A stretch of DNA of 64,000 nucleotides from Ricinus communis (GCF_019578655.1 NC_063265.1:1054001-1118000); one strand, 5' to 3'; positions 36,004-48,416 are shown, counted from the first letter of the stretch. Notes: generated by a model not told the origin, from the sequence alone. Translations and numbers: made by a program.

Positions 36004-36239
36004 ACGGTCCCCACTCGATACTACATATCACAACCCACTAGTTTCCTAGAACTAAGCTTTAAGCATCCACATAAAGCAATAATATAAACACATGACAGTT
36101 TAGATACAAAATGATGCATGCTAAAATGAAAATTATAATTTTAGCAATCATATTAGAAACCATTAATTTTTAAAAATCATTTAGTAGCCTTTTATTGGCT
36201 TTCTTTATAAAAGAAAAATTGGTTATATCCCTAATGGAG

Positions 36240-37930
36240 TTCCCAATTATGAGACGTTGCTCGAGCGATGCCCAAAATGCTTGACTTAGGCTGCAGCCTC
36301 ACCAAGGAGATGACCTACCATTTCGTGCCTTGGTGTAGCAGTTAGTTCATTTTAGGTTTTAGAGTCGCAACCTTTCATTTTTTTAGGAAAATTAAGGAAA
36401 ACCCCAATTTTGACTCCATTTATATATTAGTGCTTAGATAAAAGCACTAGCTTCAAATCTGAGGGAGTTCAGAGGATAGGTTTAGATTTTTGAAATAAAA
36501 ACATAAATGATCTAAAATAAGATTGTCAAAATGTAATCCTATTGGTCATTTGCATTATGAGATATACAGTTTTGCATGAATGCTATAAGACATTAATGAA
36601 ACAAATGATATGCTTTATTAAAGAAACGGTGAATTACAAGTATAAGGCAATATTATATACCTTCTTTGGTGGAACAAAAGGGATGATGCATCCTGACCTA
36701 GTCTTCATTATTGTAGTATTTAAAGAAAAGAAAAGAGTGTGTTGATGCCCTCCAAAATTATACTTTAGAGAAGCTAGAATTTTTGATGCAGAAGATCCAA
36801 ACTATTGGCAAGTGCAGAGCATACTCTTCCTAAATTCCCAAAATATAAGCTTCTTGAGCTTACATAAGAAAGAAAGAACAACTATAAAACACCAAATTTG
36901 CTTTGCTTGACACAGTCTGATGAGAAATTAAGTGATGATTAATTATTATTGGTGATCATTGATGTTCTTTCTGATGGTTTGGAAGCTCCTCCACTCATCC
37001 TTTTATAGCATTGGAAAATGTGCCAAACCCCACAAGTTTTCATAGTGGGATAAAATAATTTTTTTGTGAAATTTCCATCCAAGCTGCATAACAGTCTTGC
37101 GGTGCTACAAGGCCTCTATGCATCTTTACAAGGCTAGTGCACTACTAGCTTGTGTAGCTGCATAGTCCATGCGGCTCTGCAAGCCAACCGCGTACTGACC
37201 TTGTGGAGCTGCATAGGGAGCTTGTCGTTTTGCATAGGAAATATGCAATTTGTCCCATAATTTTTTATCCGAAAGGAGTTACCGGGCCTATAAGTACATT
37301 TTGAAAAGCTCTTTTAGTGATCTTCCTAATAGACCCATTCTTGAATTCATATGAGATCATTTAGTCTTCCAAAATGGTCCATCTTTCCAAGTGGTTTTTA
37401 AGGGTATAAAGTTCAGGTGTTTGCACACAGATATTAAGAAATCGAACATAATATCTTTTCTAGTCCAATTTCTCCAAAACGTATCATAAAGAATTTTAGA
37501 ACATTTATGAATGCATGATAAATATGAAGCATTTCATACCATCCATTATACAAGTTCAAAATACTATTGCATACCTCAAATTAGACTTAAAGGCAAAAAG
37601 CTTTACTATGTATTCAAAATTTTCTACATTAAAGTTAGAAAAGCAACATTTCGAAATCAAACTTAGGCATCAATTTGACTAACACCCATACTTACATTCC
37701 TAAATGCATATTTATTTATAAAACTAACATATTCATGAAAGAAAAGATAAAGCAAGTTTAAGAAAAAGAAACTTCAACAAAGCATTCATATAAGAAAAGC
37801 TAGACTTGAGAGCCAATATTAAGTAGACCTCAATCAGACAGAAAATCAATTAACCAATGGAAAGTTAGATAATCAATCAGGCAGAATAAAAAAATGTTAT
37901 AAATCTAATTAACTCTTGTAAATAAAGTAC
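36240..37930 (-). mobile_element. LTR-like sequence of a second Tat-related family
   Basis: A GAGTCGCAACC...TTAGGAAAATTA block near 36,366 resembles the GGAGTCGCCACC block in U5 of Tat-type LTRs and reads in the same direction. GGCTCTGCAAGCC-type imperfect palindromes lie near 37,080-37,230. It sits upstream (minus sense) of the gag remnant, as a 5' LTR should. Termini were not found. ORF 36,542-36,745 has no domain. Confidence 0.35.
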
Positions 37931-37939
37931 AAAATTTTA

Positions 37940-38800
37940 TTTCTTACTAGTGCACTCTGGTGGTTGATGGCCGACCTCAATCTAGTAGTGTAACGAGCAA
38001 GGCTTATTCTCGGGCTAACAACCTCGCTGAGATGGTTCTTGCTATGGGTCTCGGTAGTTGCCTTCCCCTCGGGCATCTTCCAGTAGTCTGTCTAGTAAGC
38101 CTAGGCGTCCTTTGCGATACATCGAGGCCGCTTCCCGCTCTTCTTCCAGCTGGTTACCAGGTCGTAGTATCTCTCGACTACCTGCCTATCCCATGCAAGT
38201 CGAAGCTGGTCCTTGTACCTCGAGTCCCAAGTAAAAAATTTCTGCAAGAACAAATAAAATAAAAAAATTTTAATATTAATCACTTGTAAATAAAAAATAC
38301 TGAATAATCATAATATTTATTACCTTCCAGTCCGTGAAGTACAAGTCCTTCGTCTCCTTAGGCACGAACCGCCACTCATACCCCTCGCACTCTATGGTGT
38401 TCTTAAAGATCTGCGTGGCCCTCACTAAGCAGAGATGAGAAGGTACCAGCCTGTTGATAAGAAATTTAATATAGTTAATTTAGACAAGAAAATTGAATGT
38501 AGTTATAATAATTATCGATATCAAAACAATAATAAGTTTTATTACCTATCATTCTCAATCCATATATGGGGCTTCAAACTCCCCGATGATGATCTGACAA
38601 GTAGGGTCCCCTCAGGTGTTGGCATGGGTGAAGTGGGAGGTGGAGCAGCAGTGGGTGGTGAACTGGTGGTAGGTGATGGAATAGTAGTAAAAGGTGAAAA
38701 ATCTATGGGTGCAGTGGAGGGTGGTAAAGGCAAAAGTGGCCTCGATGAGGGTGTAGAGGTAGGTGTAGAAGAATATGTCTAAGATGTCTCCATGATAAGG
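37940..38800 (-). pseudogene. CACTA (En/Spm, Transposase_24-type) remnant with introns
   Basis: Three exon-like blocks on the minus strand. First, a Pro/Ser/Thr-rich block to 38,546 ending SGSLKPHIWIENDR. Second, 38,450-38,324, containing TQIFKNTIECEGYEWRFVP and ending FTDWK. Third, 38,241 to about 37,940, starting KFFTWDSRYKDQL with RYYDLVTSWKKSGKRP. Junctions are GT-AG, with an 82-bp intron between the last two. This is the pattern of the plant Ptta/En/Spm 'Transposase_24' family. Two in-frame TAG codons lie soon after SGKRPRCIAKDA, so it is dead. No CACTA ends were located. Confidence 0.7.
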
Positions 38801-38869
38801 GGTAATGGTGGTGGAGTGGGCCGTCCACAATGGTCCTTACAAGGACGTTTGGCTGCTATCTGAATTAAT

Positions 38870-39189
38870 TTATATAGATGAAACTATTTACAAGAAAATA
38901 TTATTTTATAAAATAAAAAAACTATTTAGTATTACTTTTATTTCCTCAAATATAAAATAAAATATTAATTTGACTTTTTATATTTACTGGTCCGATCTTT
39001 TTTTTTCTATTCTAATTTTGATTAATATGTTTAAGATTATTAATTTGTAGTTCTATTGAATTAAATTTTACAAATTAAAATAATTAAAATTTAAAATAAA
39101 ATTAGAATAAAAAGAAAAAATACAACAAATTTAGTTAAATTTAGGTATTTTTTTAATATTTTAATTTTAATTAAAAAGATATTTAAGCC
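38870..39189. other. AT-rich, nothing identified
   Basis: Very AT-rich sequence between the CACTA remnant and the Tat 3' LTR fragment; possibly decayed LTR. Confidence 0.4.
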
Positions 39190-39505
39190 GATTCAACTCT
39201 ACACAAGCACTATGTACATCAAATTCGGCTGTACACAAGCTAATTGGTTCAGGGGTCAAAAAGTTCTAATTTTTCTTATGATTTAGTCCCTGAACGTTTA
39301 AAAATTATCGTTCAATTCCTCAAACTTAATTTTTTCTAGTAATTAGGTCTAAATTGATTTTAGAAAAATAATTTTATTTCAATTACTCAACTCTAATTAG
39401 AATTTGCCCATCCTTAACCTCTCAAGACTCGAGAAAGGCAATAACTTTCATCATCGGATTTCTCGTAATTCCTCAATTTTTAAATCCAAAAAATGAGTGC
39501 TGACA
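39190..39505 (-). mobile_element. 3' LTR of the Tat element (truncated)
   Basis: Minus strand starts TGTCAGCACTC at 39,505 and matches the first ~315 bp of the 5' LTR at 61,905, including the CCGATGATGAAAG block. Similarity stops near 39,190, so most of this LTR is lost. Confidence 0.75.
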
Positions 39506-39516
39506 GCTGCCCCTAG
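39506..39516 (-). other. Polypurine tract of the Tat element
   Basis: CTAGGGGCAGC on the minus strand, directly before the LTR start. The related plus-strand copy before 62,806 has a matching context (TTTATAAATC followed by a purine-rich run). Confidence 0.65.
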
Positions 39517-39649
39517 TTTGTCGAGATTTATAAATACAAATATGATTAAATAAATTAAGATAAATCATAAATATCAAGGATAAAATAAAAGGATATGATA
39601 ACAAGATGTAGAAGACATGCTTTATGAGCTTGAACTAGTGCAAAGTATT

Positions 39650-40005
39650 TTACTTCGATTTAGGAAACACTCTCGCTTGATTAAAGAACTACACCTCTTT
39701 GATTGAAGGACTACGCCTGATTGATTTAAGGACTATGCATGATTGATTTAAGTATTATGCCTAATTTGATTTGAGGACTACGCTTACTTGATTGAAGGGC
39801 TACGCCTGCTTCCTTGAAGAACTACGCCTGATTTGATTTTAAGGACTACACATGCTTGCTTGAAGTACTATGCCTAATTTGATTTTAAGGACTACGATTG
39901 CTTGATTGAAGGACTACACCTTATTTGAAATGAGGACTACGCCTACTTAATTAAATAATTACGCCTGATTTGATTTTGAGGACTATGCATGCTTGCTTGA
40001 TTTCC
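39650..40005. repeat. Minisatellite in the Tat 3' region
   Basis: About 13 imperfect copies of a 22-29 bp unit with core GGACTACGCCTGATTTGATT. Copies vary at a few positions and in length. It lies between the polypurine tract and the antisense ORF. Confidence 0.92.
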
Positions 40006-40283
40006 TATTTCAAGTGCTGGATTTGATTTTAGGTTGACAAATTCCATTTTGGAATAAAATTGAATTGATCAATATTTTCAAGGGACTATACTAATAATTT
40101 GCCCGTCTGGGACTAAAATGTAATTTTGACAGGTCATATACTAAAATAACATTTTGGCCTTCTTTAGAACATATATACATCCCTTTATCCATTCTCATAT
40201 CCATTCTTCCCTCTCTTTCTCTTTGAACTCCCTTTTACTCTTTCTTTGATTTCTTAACCAAATTCTGTGAATTTTATCTTGAA

Positions 40284-42690
40284 ATGGCTAGCTCCTCTTT
40301 GAGATTCGTTGGATGTACCCTAGCCGCACCAGATTGGGACTTCTCACCGCCAATTTTACTGCCAGAATGACCTTGGGCTAGTTAAAGGAGAGGAAATCCC
40401 CATTTTGGCTAAATTAAGCATGTATTGAGCATTTTTTGCCATCGATGAGGTATTTTTCCTTCATTAAATACTCTTTCATGTCATTTAGACACTCAATACA
40501 CACGTAATTTTGTTTGACAACTGTAAGAATTGACAAAAACTAATGAAAATCTGTGTGTCTTAGCCTATAGAGTCGATTGGCTTTATGCTAAGCCGATCAA
40601 CTATGTGCTAAGCTGATAAGCTCTACACAACCTGATCAAGCGTGCGCAAGGCAAAAATCGATGTTGTAGGCATTTTTTGGTGAAAAAAATTTATATATAA
40701 TTACATGTTTTATGCCTCAATAAATGTGCATTGCATTTTTATACCTTTTTTCTTCATTTCCAAAGCTCGGTCTACGTGTTCATATAGAGGTGGATGGACA
40801 CCACCCACACCTTCTACACACTAGTCGAGGAGCTGATGTTGTCTCTGCCATATTTCACTGCTATCACCGGTATTGACTTCACATGTATGCATGTATATCT
40901 TAATGACGCCATCCACGACCAGCGTTCCGATGCTCGGGACTAGTTCATCATCAATTTGTTAGGTTTCTTGCCTACGTGCAAGAACACTGGTGTTTGGCCT
41001 ATCAAAGCATTCCCCTTCACTACAGGGGATTCACACCTCGAACTACTCAAGAGGTAGATTAGATGGCCCGAGCCTTTCTCGTTTATCTTTTCAGGACCAT
41101 GTTGTTCAGCAATCCGGGGAACTCGCTAAACCTTCACTACATGGCTCCCTTAAGGGACTTAGATCGAGTATCCTCCTTTAATTGGGGGTTAAAAACTCTC
41201 ACTTATCAATACCAGCAGATGGACATCATAGTCTGCGGAAGCAAAAGGCTCTACAACTTCTAGCACACCGTGCACATAAGTTATTTTTACTACTTTACCT
41301 TTTCGCTTCTTTATAGTTGTATATAAGTTGCTAACTTATCTTAAATGCAAGTATGGGCTTTGGAGATTGGATTCTAGTAGGCTCTCAGCCTATTAGCACA
41401 TCTTGAGCCTTCCCTCGCTTAAGCCATTGGGGTTCGAGCATGAGTGTCCTATTGGAGTGGGCAAAGGCCCACATGCACCGTATGCGGATCAACTCTATAT
41501 CCTAGGACTAGGTAAGAGAAAAAAATTTAATAATTACGTTTGTAATTTAAAAGTTTGATTACTTACCTTTCCATTTTTACAGATTTGTAGCGATTGGCTT
41601 GGGGAGCATTCACTAGGACTCTTATATGCCATTTGCTGCGGATTTGGAGCAAAAGAGGTTCTTAAGGATGGCCCCGCCTATCGAGCGTGGTATTTGAAAG
41701 AGAGGATCTACGATTGGGAGAGAAGGCATAGCAGGTGTCGAGTGCTTCTTTCTCCTCCTTTGTCTATATTCTAGACAACCAATATTGCTGATGAGGAGCT
41801 AGTAATGAGCCTGGAGGGGTTTAACGAAGTCGAGGATCTCACCATCCAATCCTGGAGGACATAATACACCTCATTCATATCCCAACTACTAGGGCCTGTT
41901 CCACTAGATCAAGAGACTATTCCCTATGTATTTTCTCACTCTAGTTAATTCATTGAATTACTTGCTACTTGTTTGGTCCTCATTTATTTATTTTAGTTTT
42001 CATACCTTGGACCCCAAGCTTCCGAGTTACAGGGCGGTCTGCTCGTCGTCTCAAGCCCACTCGTATCACTAGCTCATCGACAGTTTTTGCCTCTAAAGGC
42101 ACCACCTACGGCGATATCCGATGTGATCTCAAGGAGTTATCTTGTTCCATCCAGACCCTACATTGTCCTTTAGAGTCGTTCTAACACCATTGATCATCAA
42201 CTGGCTTTAGAGTCGAGCCTCCCTTCGAAGTCCACTCTGGATGATTATACACATTTGAGTTACCTCCTTAGCGCTTTACTCATTTTTTTTCTTTTCCAAA
42301 ATGTTGGTAACATATATACATGTAATTATACAAATTCAGAGAGATCAGTTCGAGCATGTACGTTTGGCTCGTCGCGGAAACGAGGAGGCAGTTCTTCATT
42401 ATCGGCGAATATTAGAGGGAAAGAATAATACAAGACAAATAAAAAAATGCCAAATTTATGTATATATGTTATGAAAAGCAATAACTAACTCCTTCAGGTT
42501 TTATATATTGCTAAGGGATCATGAGGGCTTGCAAGGGCAAGTGGACGATCGTCAGCATTAGATTGAGGCTCACCAGTGTCGGATCGAGACCTTGACCCTT
42601 CAGTTGTCCACTCTTTAGACTCAAGGCATGGAGGCAGACTCAGACGAGAGGATAGAGGACTCAAAAGAGAGCCATGATGACTTCTAATTA
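40284..42690 (+). pseudogene. Antisense plant mobile domain (PMD) ORF of the Tat element
   Basis: Exon-like blocks on the plus strand, antisense to the element. First, ATG at 40,284 with MASSSLRF. Second, about 40,780-41,260, with THTFYTLVEELMLSLPYF then ARAFLVYLFRTMLFSN, then LHYMAPLRDLDRVSSFNWG. Third, about 41,350-41,520, with a WALE-type segment. Further pieces run to about 42,690. The motifs THTFHLP-like, ARAxLLYLL, and PLLxDLDxIxxYxWG are landmarks of the plant mobile domain. Between blocks are intron-like AT-rich stretches. Stops and shifts show it is not functional. A matching first exon lies antisense in the second Tat element at 62,135-61,980. Confidence 0.65.
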
Positions 42691-44664
42691 TATTAGCTAC
42701 TCTTTTTTATATCCCTTTTCCCTTTTCTCTCTGTATGACATTACATTACTTTTCTCGATATAAAATTTCACATTTTGACCACTTGAAATAATGTTTAATG
42801 TCTATTTCATTATCGGATACCATGCACACGACTTCCACAAATAGCCGAGACCCAAAATGCTCGAAAAAACATTAAAAATACTAAAAAGTCTGCCTGATGA
42901 CATCAGCCGTCCAACTCGATTGATTACATCTCTTCTACATACCATGTCTGGCGTCTCAATACTTCTAAGCCAAAAACTATGACTTAAAGAAGCGCCAAAG
43001 CCCTGCACACACTTCTCAAAACCCTAACTCGCGATGAGTGGATTAAACTTGGGAAATTATATCAAAGCAATGCAGCATACCAAGCTTGATTTTGGTTTTT
43101 TTCACTCGAATATTAACCTCTAGCGCCCACAGGATCATATTTGATGCTTCAATAGATAAGAGTTATGCCCCATGATTTAAAAGTTCATTACCATTGTTGG
43201 AGGCCCTAAGGATTCTACTCATCCTATTGCTTTGCCAAAGTTAGATGACCCTTTCCCTAGCAAATTAGTAGAGCTATTCAATATGCCCTCAACTGAGATA
43301 CTTTTCCATTTTGTTGGTGAATAACTTACACTTACTGCATTGATCTCTTGTTGTGAGAAGAAGGAGAGAGGTACACTTGCTTAAGTTAGGATGTTGAGCT
43401 TTTGCCTTTATGCCCAATTTCTACTGATTTCTCCTTAGGGAGAGGGAGATATCAGAATTGCTGCCATCATTGATCAAGTAGAGCGCCAAGCTAATCTAAT
43501 TTTGGTCATCTTGGCTGAAACCATTATTGAATTAGACATGTACCAAACCCATATGAAGGGCCATGGCGACCTTCGTCTCTCAAGTCTGCAAGCAAGTACA
43601 ACCAATCTCTTTTTTATTCATTTTTTTTGCCTTAGTTTTTGCCTAAGCCACCCTTTCGGATTTTGGACTTAGAAGATTATATCTTTGCCTAAGCCATCCT
43701 TTTGAATTTCAACTTAGCTTTTACTTTTATTTCTTTTATTTATTTTCTTTTTCCTGTTTCTCCTTTTTTATATTTAGTTGCGCAAGAAGCTTTAGATATT
43801 GACCAATCCAAAGGACATTGACAAGTATGAGCTAAAGCACATGCAAGTTTGCTCTATTGCTACCCTATGAGGATATAAGGGCTAGATTTCTTGGATGAAA
43901 GGCATTCCGGGCACAATTATCCGTTGGACTCGCCCTTAGTGAAGAATCAAGCATGTCACACTCTTGGTGTATGGCAATTGTGTTCCCTTACTCTATTTAT
44001 GCACATCCACTTTCTACACACTTGTGAAGCTCTGTCGCTGGTATGGGCAAAAGCAACTGATTTTGGAATTCGCTCCTGAATTCGAAGGTTTCTCGCTGAG
44101 GTAAGACTTCTTGGACAAAATTTTGAGACTCTAGGCCCGCCGTACTCTAGAGCACAATCTTGATGCTGAAGGCGACCTGACCATAGATGACAACTTTAAA
44201 GCTTGGGTCTAGCTTTAGACTACTAATGCACCTAAATTTGCAAGGTTTAAGAGGATCTGAGAGCTAGTTGCTGAATCTAGAGATGCATATGCTAAAAGAC
44301 GAAAATGAAGAATGCTTCTTTTTAGATCTCATTTATTTTGCTTCGGACATAGTTTAGTGCTTCTTTTTAGATCTCATTTATTTTGCTTAGGACATAGTTT
44401 TGCCTTTTTTAGTAGTACATAAAGTAATAAACATGCATATATTTGTTTGATAAAAATTCTAAACTATTTATTGATTTAGTAAAAGCCTAAATGGATACAT
44501 TTTGATTTCTTATGATACAATTCTTGTTATCAGCTAGTCCTTTCGAATTTTCAAGCTAAATAGTTTCTCTCTTTATGCCTTAATTTTTCCATGACTAGTC
44601 TTTTTTTATGTTTTCTGATCAATAGGCCATTTTTTCTAGTTTATCTAGTTTATTTTATTTTTTA
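42691..44664. other. Tat 3' spacer, unassigned
   Basis: Sequence between the integrase end and the PMD ORF. The plus strand has long stretches of coding-like composition (about 43,130-44,310) with stops, which I could not assign to a family. A 43-bp unit (CTTCTTTTTAGATCTCATTT start) is duplicated in tandem at about 44,315-44,400. Confidence 0.4.
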
Positions 44665-47335
44665 CTATTTCTATACATAGTATTTCTCGAGATAATCCAA
44701 GTTAATAGGCTCAGAGAATTTATTCCCTTTTAGGTTTGAAATCTTAGCAGCACCTTTGGGCAGAATCTTCTTAACCAAATATGGACCTTCCTAATTAAGC
44801 TTGAACTTTCCTCATAGATCGAATGCAGTTGGTCTTGTTTGTTTCAATATCAAGTCACCAACTCTAATTTTTCTCGGTTTGACCTTCTTATTGAATGCCC
44901 TGGTTATTCACTTTTGGTACAATTGCATGTGATATAAGGCTTTCATCTTCTTTTCATAAATCAAAGCCAACTGGTGGTATCTCTATTCGATTCCATTAGT
45001 ACTCTGGTATTTTAACCTTTAGTATAACCCTCAAAGACTTCAATGCTAACTCGACTGGCAAGACTCCCTTAATCCTATAAACTATAGAGTATGGAGTCTG
45101 GTTCATGGACTTCCACTCGGTCGTTCGATATCCCCAAAGTGCAAAGCATAACCAAAATGACTAATATTTATGATCCCAGATCATCTTTAAGAGTATCATC
45201 TTCATATTCTTATTAGCTGCTTCTATCGTACCATTTGCCTAAGGTCTGTATGGAGAAGACCTATGATATTTGATCTTGTACTCTGCTAGCAGGTCTGCTG
45301 TCTCACCTATAAATTGCGCCTCATTATCTATCATAATATGATGCAGGACCTCGTACCTATAGATCAAGTTCCTCCTTATAAATCTAGTCATTTTCCCTAC
45401 CCCCACAATAGTGAATGACTCAGACTCAACCCCCTTAGAGAAATAGTTGATTACTACGATTATAAACTTGTGAGCATTTGAAGGAGTTTTTATCTCTTTG
45501 ATAATGTCAATTCCCCAAACTGCAAAAGGCCAAGGGGACGTTAGATTATGTAGTTCAATTAGAGGTAAATAACTCAGGTCACTCTATAGTTGGTACTCAT
45601 GACATTTCCTTACTAAAGCTATGCACTCCTTCTCCATTGTTAACCAGTAGTAACCTTAATGCATAATCTTTCTCGTTAACACTATGTAGTTCATATGAGG
45701 CCTGCATATACCCTTTTATGCATTTCTTCCATCACCACTTGTGCTTCCCTCATGGTTAGACATCTAAGTTGGACATCCGAAGCTATCCTTCTGTAGAACA
45801 CCTAGTCGTGGCTGATGTAGTTCTTGGCTTAGATTCCCAATGCATACTTATCCCTCACATATGCATCATTATCCACTCTTCACAATAGCAAGGCACTCTA
45901 GACTTTACGATTAGTAATGGTTTTATCAATAATTGATCGGGATTGTCCCATATAGACGAAAGGGTAGCCAACGCATATGCTATCTAGTGCTCATCTCGAG
46001 GCAAGTGTACGAACAAACACTTAGAGAAGTTACAAACCAAAGTCTTAAGATAGTTGACGTATGGTCTTAACCTTTCCTCTTTTACTTCTCATCCTTGATA
46101 ACTTATTAAATGATTAGCATAAAGTCCCCGTAGACCATCAGTTGCTTCGCTCCTGCTACCATGGCTACTTCTAATCCATACAAACATGCCTCATACTCTG
46201 CCATGTTATTTGTTATTTTAAAGTCCAATCACTTTGCCATTGGCAGCATTTCTCCCTTAAGCGTGATCAAAACTACTCCTAACCCTACACCTCTTGCATT
46301 CATTGCTCCATCGAAGTACATCTTCCATTCTTGGATCTCAATTGCCTTAGATTTTCATCAAGAAATTACAAGTCTCAAGGGTCGTCTCCTTCAATCGCAT
46401 TCTGAGCCAACAATTCTACTACAGCTCTTCCCTTGACCACTTCATGACATATTTGATGTCAAATTCTGTTAGGAGCACTAACCATATAGCTAGCTTTCTT
46501 ATGAGAGACGAAGCTTTGAACAGATACCTTAATAGGTCTATATCTCAAATCGCCTGAACCCTATAAGACTAGAAATAGTGTCTCAATTTTCTGATGGCAC
46601 ATATCATAGCCAAACATGTCTTCTCTACGAGATTATACTTTATTTGATAGGGCAAAAACTTCTTACTAAGATAATAGACCGTGTATTCTATGTCGTTAGG
46701 CCCGCACTGCGCCACTATTGCTCTCACAAGAATCAACAGCGTACAATCCCTAGGCGACTTCAATACCAGCAGTTTCATCAGGTACTCTTTGGTCCTATTG
46801 AAGGCTTTCTAACAATGCTCATCCCAAACAATGGGTTAGTATTTCCTCAAAAGTTTGAAGATAGGATTACAAGCCATCATGTGCTTGAAAATGAACCTAT
46901 TGATGTACTGCAGACGTCCTAAAAACCTTTTGGCCTCTTTTTCTATCTTTCAGTGCTGGCATTTCCTAAATAGCCTTTACCTTATCCAAATCAATCTTTG
47001 TACCCTACTGAATCACTATATGCTACAGCAGCTTTCCTGATGTTACTCTGAATATGCTTTTCTTTGGATTGAGCCTTAGGTTATACCTTTTCATTCGTCC
47101 TAAAAACCTATATAGAGCTTGAAAGTGTCCTTCCCTTATTTCAGACTTTACTATCATATCGTCCATATACACCTCCACTTCCTTGTGCATCATATCATGA
47201 AACAAGGTAGTGGCTGCTCTCTAATAAATTGCTCCTTCATTCTTTAGTCCAAAAGGCATAATCTTAAAGTAGTATGTTCCTCAATCGGTGATGAACATTG
47301 TCTTCAACTTATTAACTACTACTATTGTAACGATC
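44665..47335 (-). pseudogene. Tat pol, second part: RT C-terminus, RNase H, second RNase H, integrase
   Basis: From 47,335 downward: RT with MPFGLKN and the active-site YMDD (near 47,165), ending at NLRLNPKKS. RNase H with VYYLSKKFLPYQIKY and KLRHYF (46,778-46,569). A second, archaeal-type RNase H at about 46,350-46,070 with the acidic residues in MYFDGA, NNMAEYEA and VYGD. Integrase at about 45,660-44,900 with WGID, IDNEAQF and NGTIEAANK, keeping the DDE acids. Finally GPYLVKKILPKGA and a stop after KYY. Multiple stops and shifts interrupt all domains. Confidence 0.85.
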
Positions 47336-47798
47336 CGGCACCAGTTCACATGAGATATTGTCCGCTTTGGCCCTCGTTAGCCTCACAGTTTTGTCCTTTG
47401 GCGGGTTTGAGAACTTCTCAAGAGGTCCCCCATCCTGGAATTTCTCTGAACCAAGCACGTTTAACTTTGGAGTTCCTACAACTCCAAGACCAAACAACCA
47501 AAAGGTGCCTCATGTGATTAGTTTCAACTCTTTACATATATGTTATCAACCATTCCCTACCCCATTTCAATGTGCAATTCGATTCATTCATATACCCCCA
47601 TACCTTAGGGTGTTGCCATCCTAAAAGCCTGCCAGAAGCCGCTCCTTATCCAGGCATCCTATCTTTTCTTTGCCCCGGCGTTCACTTCCCACCCTCATCG
47701 AATCGCTCTCTAAGTCAGGCTGTCACATGCCCACCAGCTTCCGCCTGGTTCATTTTGGAACCACACATCTACTAGAGGGGTCCTGATGTGATACCATT
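47336..47798 (-). mobile_element. TRIM 3' LTR and 71-bp interior
   Basis: Minus strand: LTR 47,727-47,336 (392 bp; TGTGACAGCC to CGTTACA), preceded by a 71-bp interior (47,798-47,728). The interior has the primer site TGGTATCACATCAGG and a GCTGGTGGGCA purine tract. Interior length is identical to the complete TRIM at 23,945-24,788 and the sequence is closely similar. The matching 5' LTR is absent; a different LTR follows at 47,799. Confidence 0.85.
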
Positions 47799-48205
47799 TG
47801 TAACGACCCGTTCTATGGGCCCGTGACCGACACCTAGGGAATAGGTAGGCTTAAGGCCACTGAATCCCGTAGTAAGCCTTACCGATCAATAATTCAAATA
47901 AAAAGCTAATAAAATATCATAATTCATGCCTGACATGCCATAATTGAATCTATCTAATCTTAAAACATCCTACGTTCATCATAGACCAGAAAAGTCACAA
48001 CAATTTGAAAGTACTATACTCCGGAAGGTCTAGAGTATATAATAATAAAAATATAGAAGTACAGGTTATTTACAAAAAGTCCGGAGGAGAAGAAGTCGGG
48101 CTATCACAATGCAGGACGGCGAAGAACTCTAACTGTCACCTAAAAAATAAAATTGAGACTGTCAGTCTCGGGAGTGAGTTAAAATCAAATAATCTTATGA
48201 CTATA
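47799..48205 (-). mobile_element. Tekay-like LTR fragment (U5 side)
   Basis: About 400 bp that is the inverted counterpart of the right-hand LTR at about 55,770-56,142 and also matches 29,100-29,500. It shares GGGCCCGTGACC, AGAAGAAGTCGG and AACTCTAACTGTCACCT. The U5 terminus (TGTAACGACCCG in plus orientation) abuts the TRIM primer site. The U3 part is missing. Confidence 0.8.
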
Positions 48206-48229
48206 GTAGTCTTGGTCACCCATCTTAGT

Positions 48230-48416
48230 ACTGCTTTCGCCAACTGCGCTCTAAGGTTATTGTAATGGTTAAGGTGTTGTGGCAGAATCATTTGTCTGAA
48301 GAGTGTACCTGGGAGACCGAGTAGAAAATGAAGAGCCTCTACCCTTATTTGTTTCAGTCCTAAGGTAAACCGTGTTTCTTTTAAAATTCGAGGTCGAAGT
48401 TTTTTTAAAGGGGGTA
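48230..48416 (+). pseudogene. Chromodomain end of a chromovirus integrase, plus polypurine tract
   Basis: Plus strand reads VKVLWQNHLSEECTWE followed by KMKSLYPYLFQ, which is the last part of a chromodomain (V.W....EE.TWE, then the Y P .LF tail). It is followed after stops by TTTTTTTAAAGGGGGTA, the polypurine tract of the Tekay-like element. The CRM-like insertion begins at the next base. The rest of this element's pol is absent. Confidence 0.75.

Noticed and set aside
39650..40005. Possible CRISPR array because of short regular repeats
   Set aside because: Repeats are imperfect and head-to-tail without spacers; eukaryotic minisatellite within a retrotransposon.
47358..47775. ORFs on the plus strand (88 and 67 residues)
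   Set aside because: Antisense to the TRIM LTR and interior; the TRIM family is non-coding.
47799..48205. Reading this as the normal 5' LTR of the Tekay-like element with 3' LTR at 55,483
   Set aside because: The two are in opposite orientation, so they cannot be a standard LTR pair.
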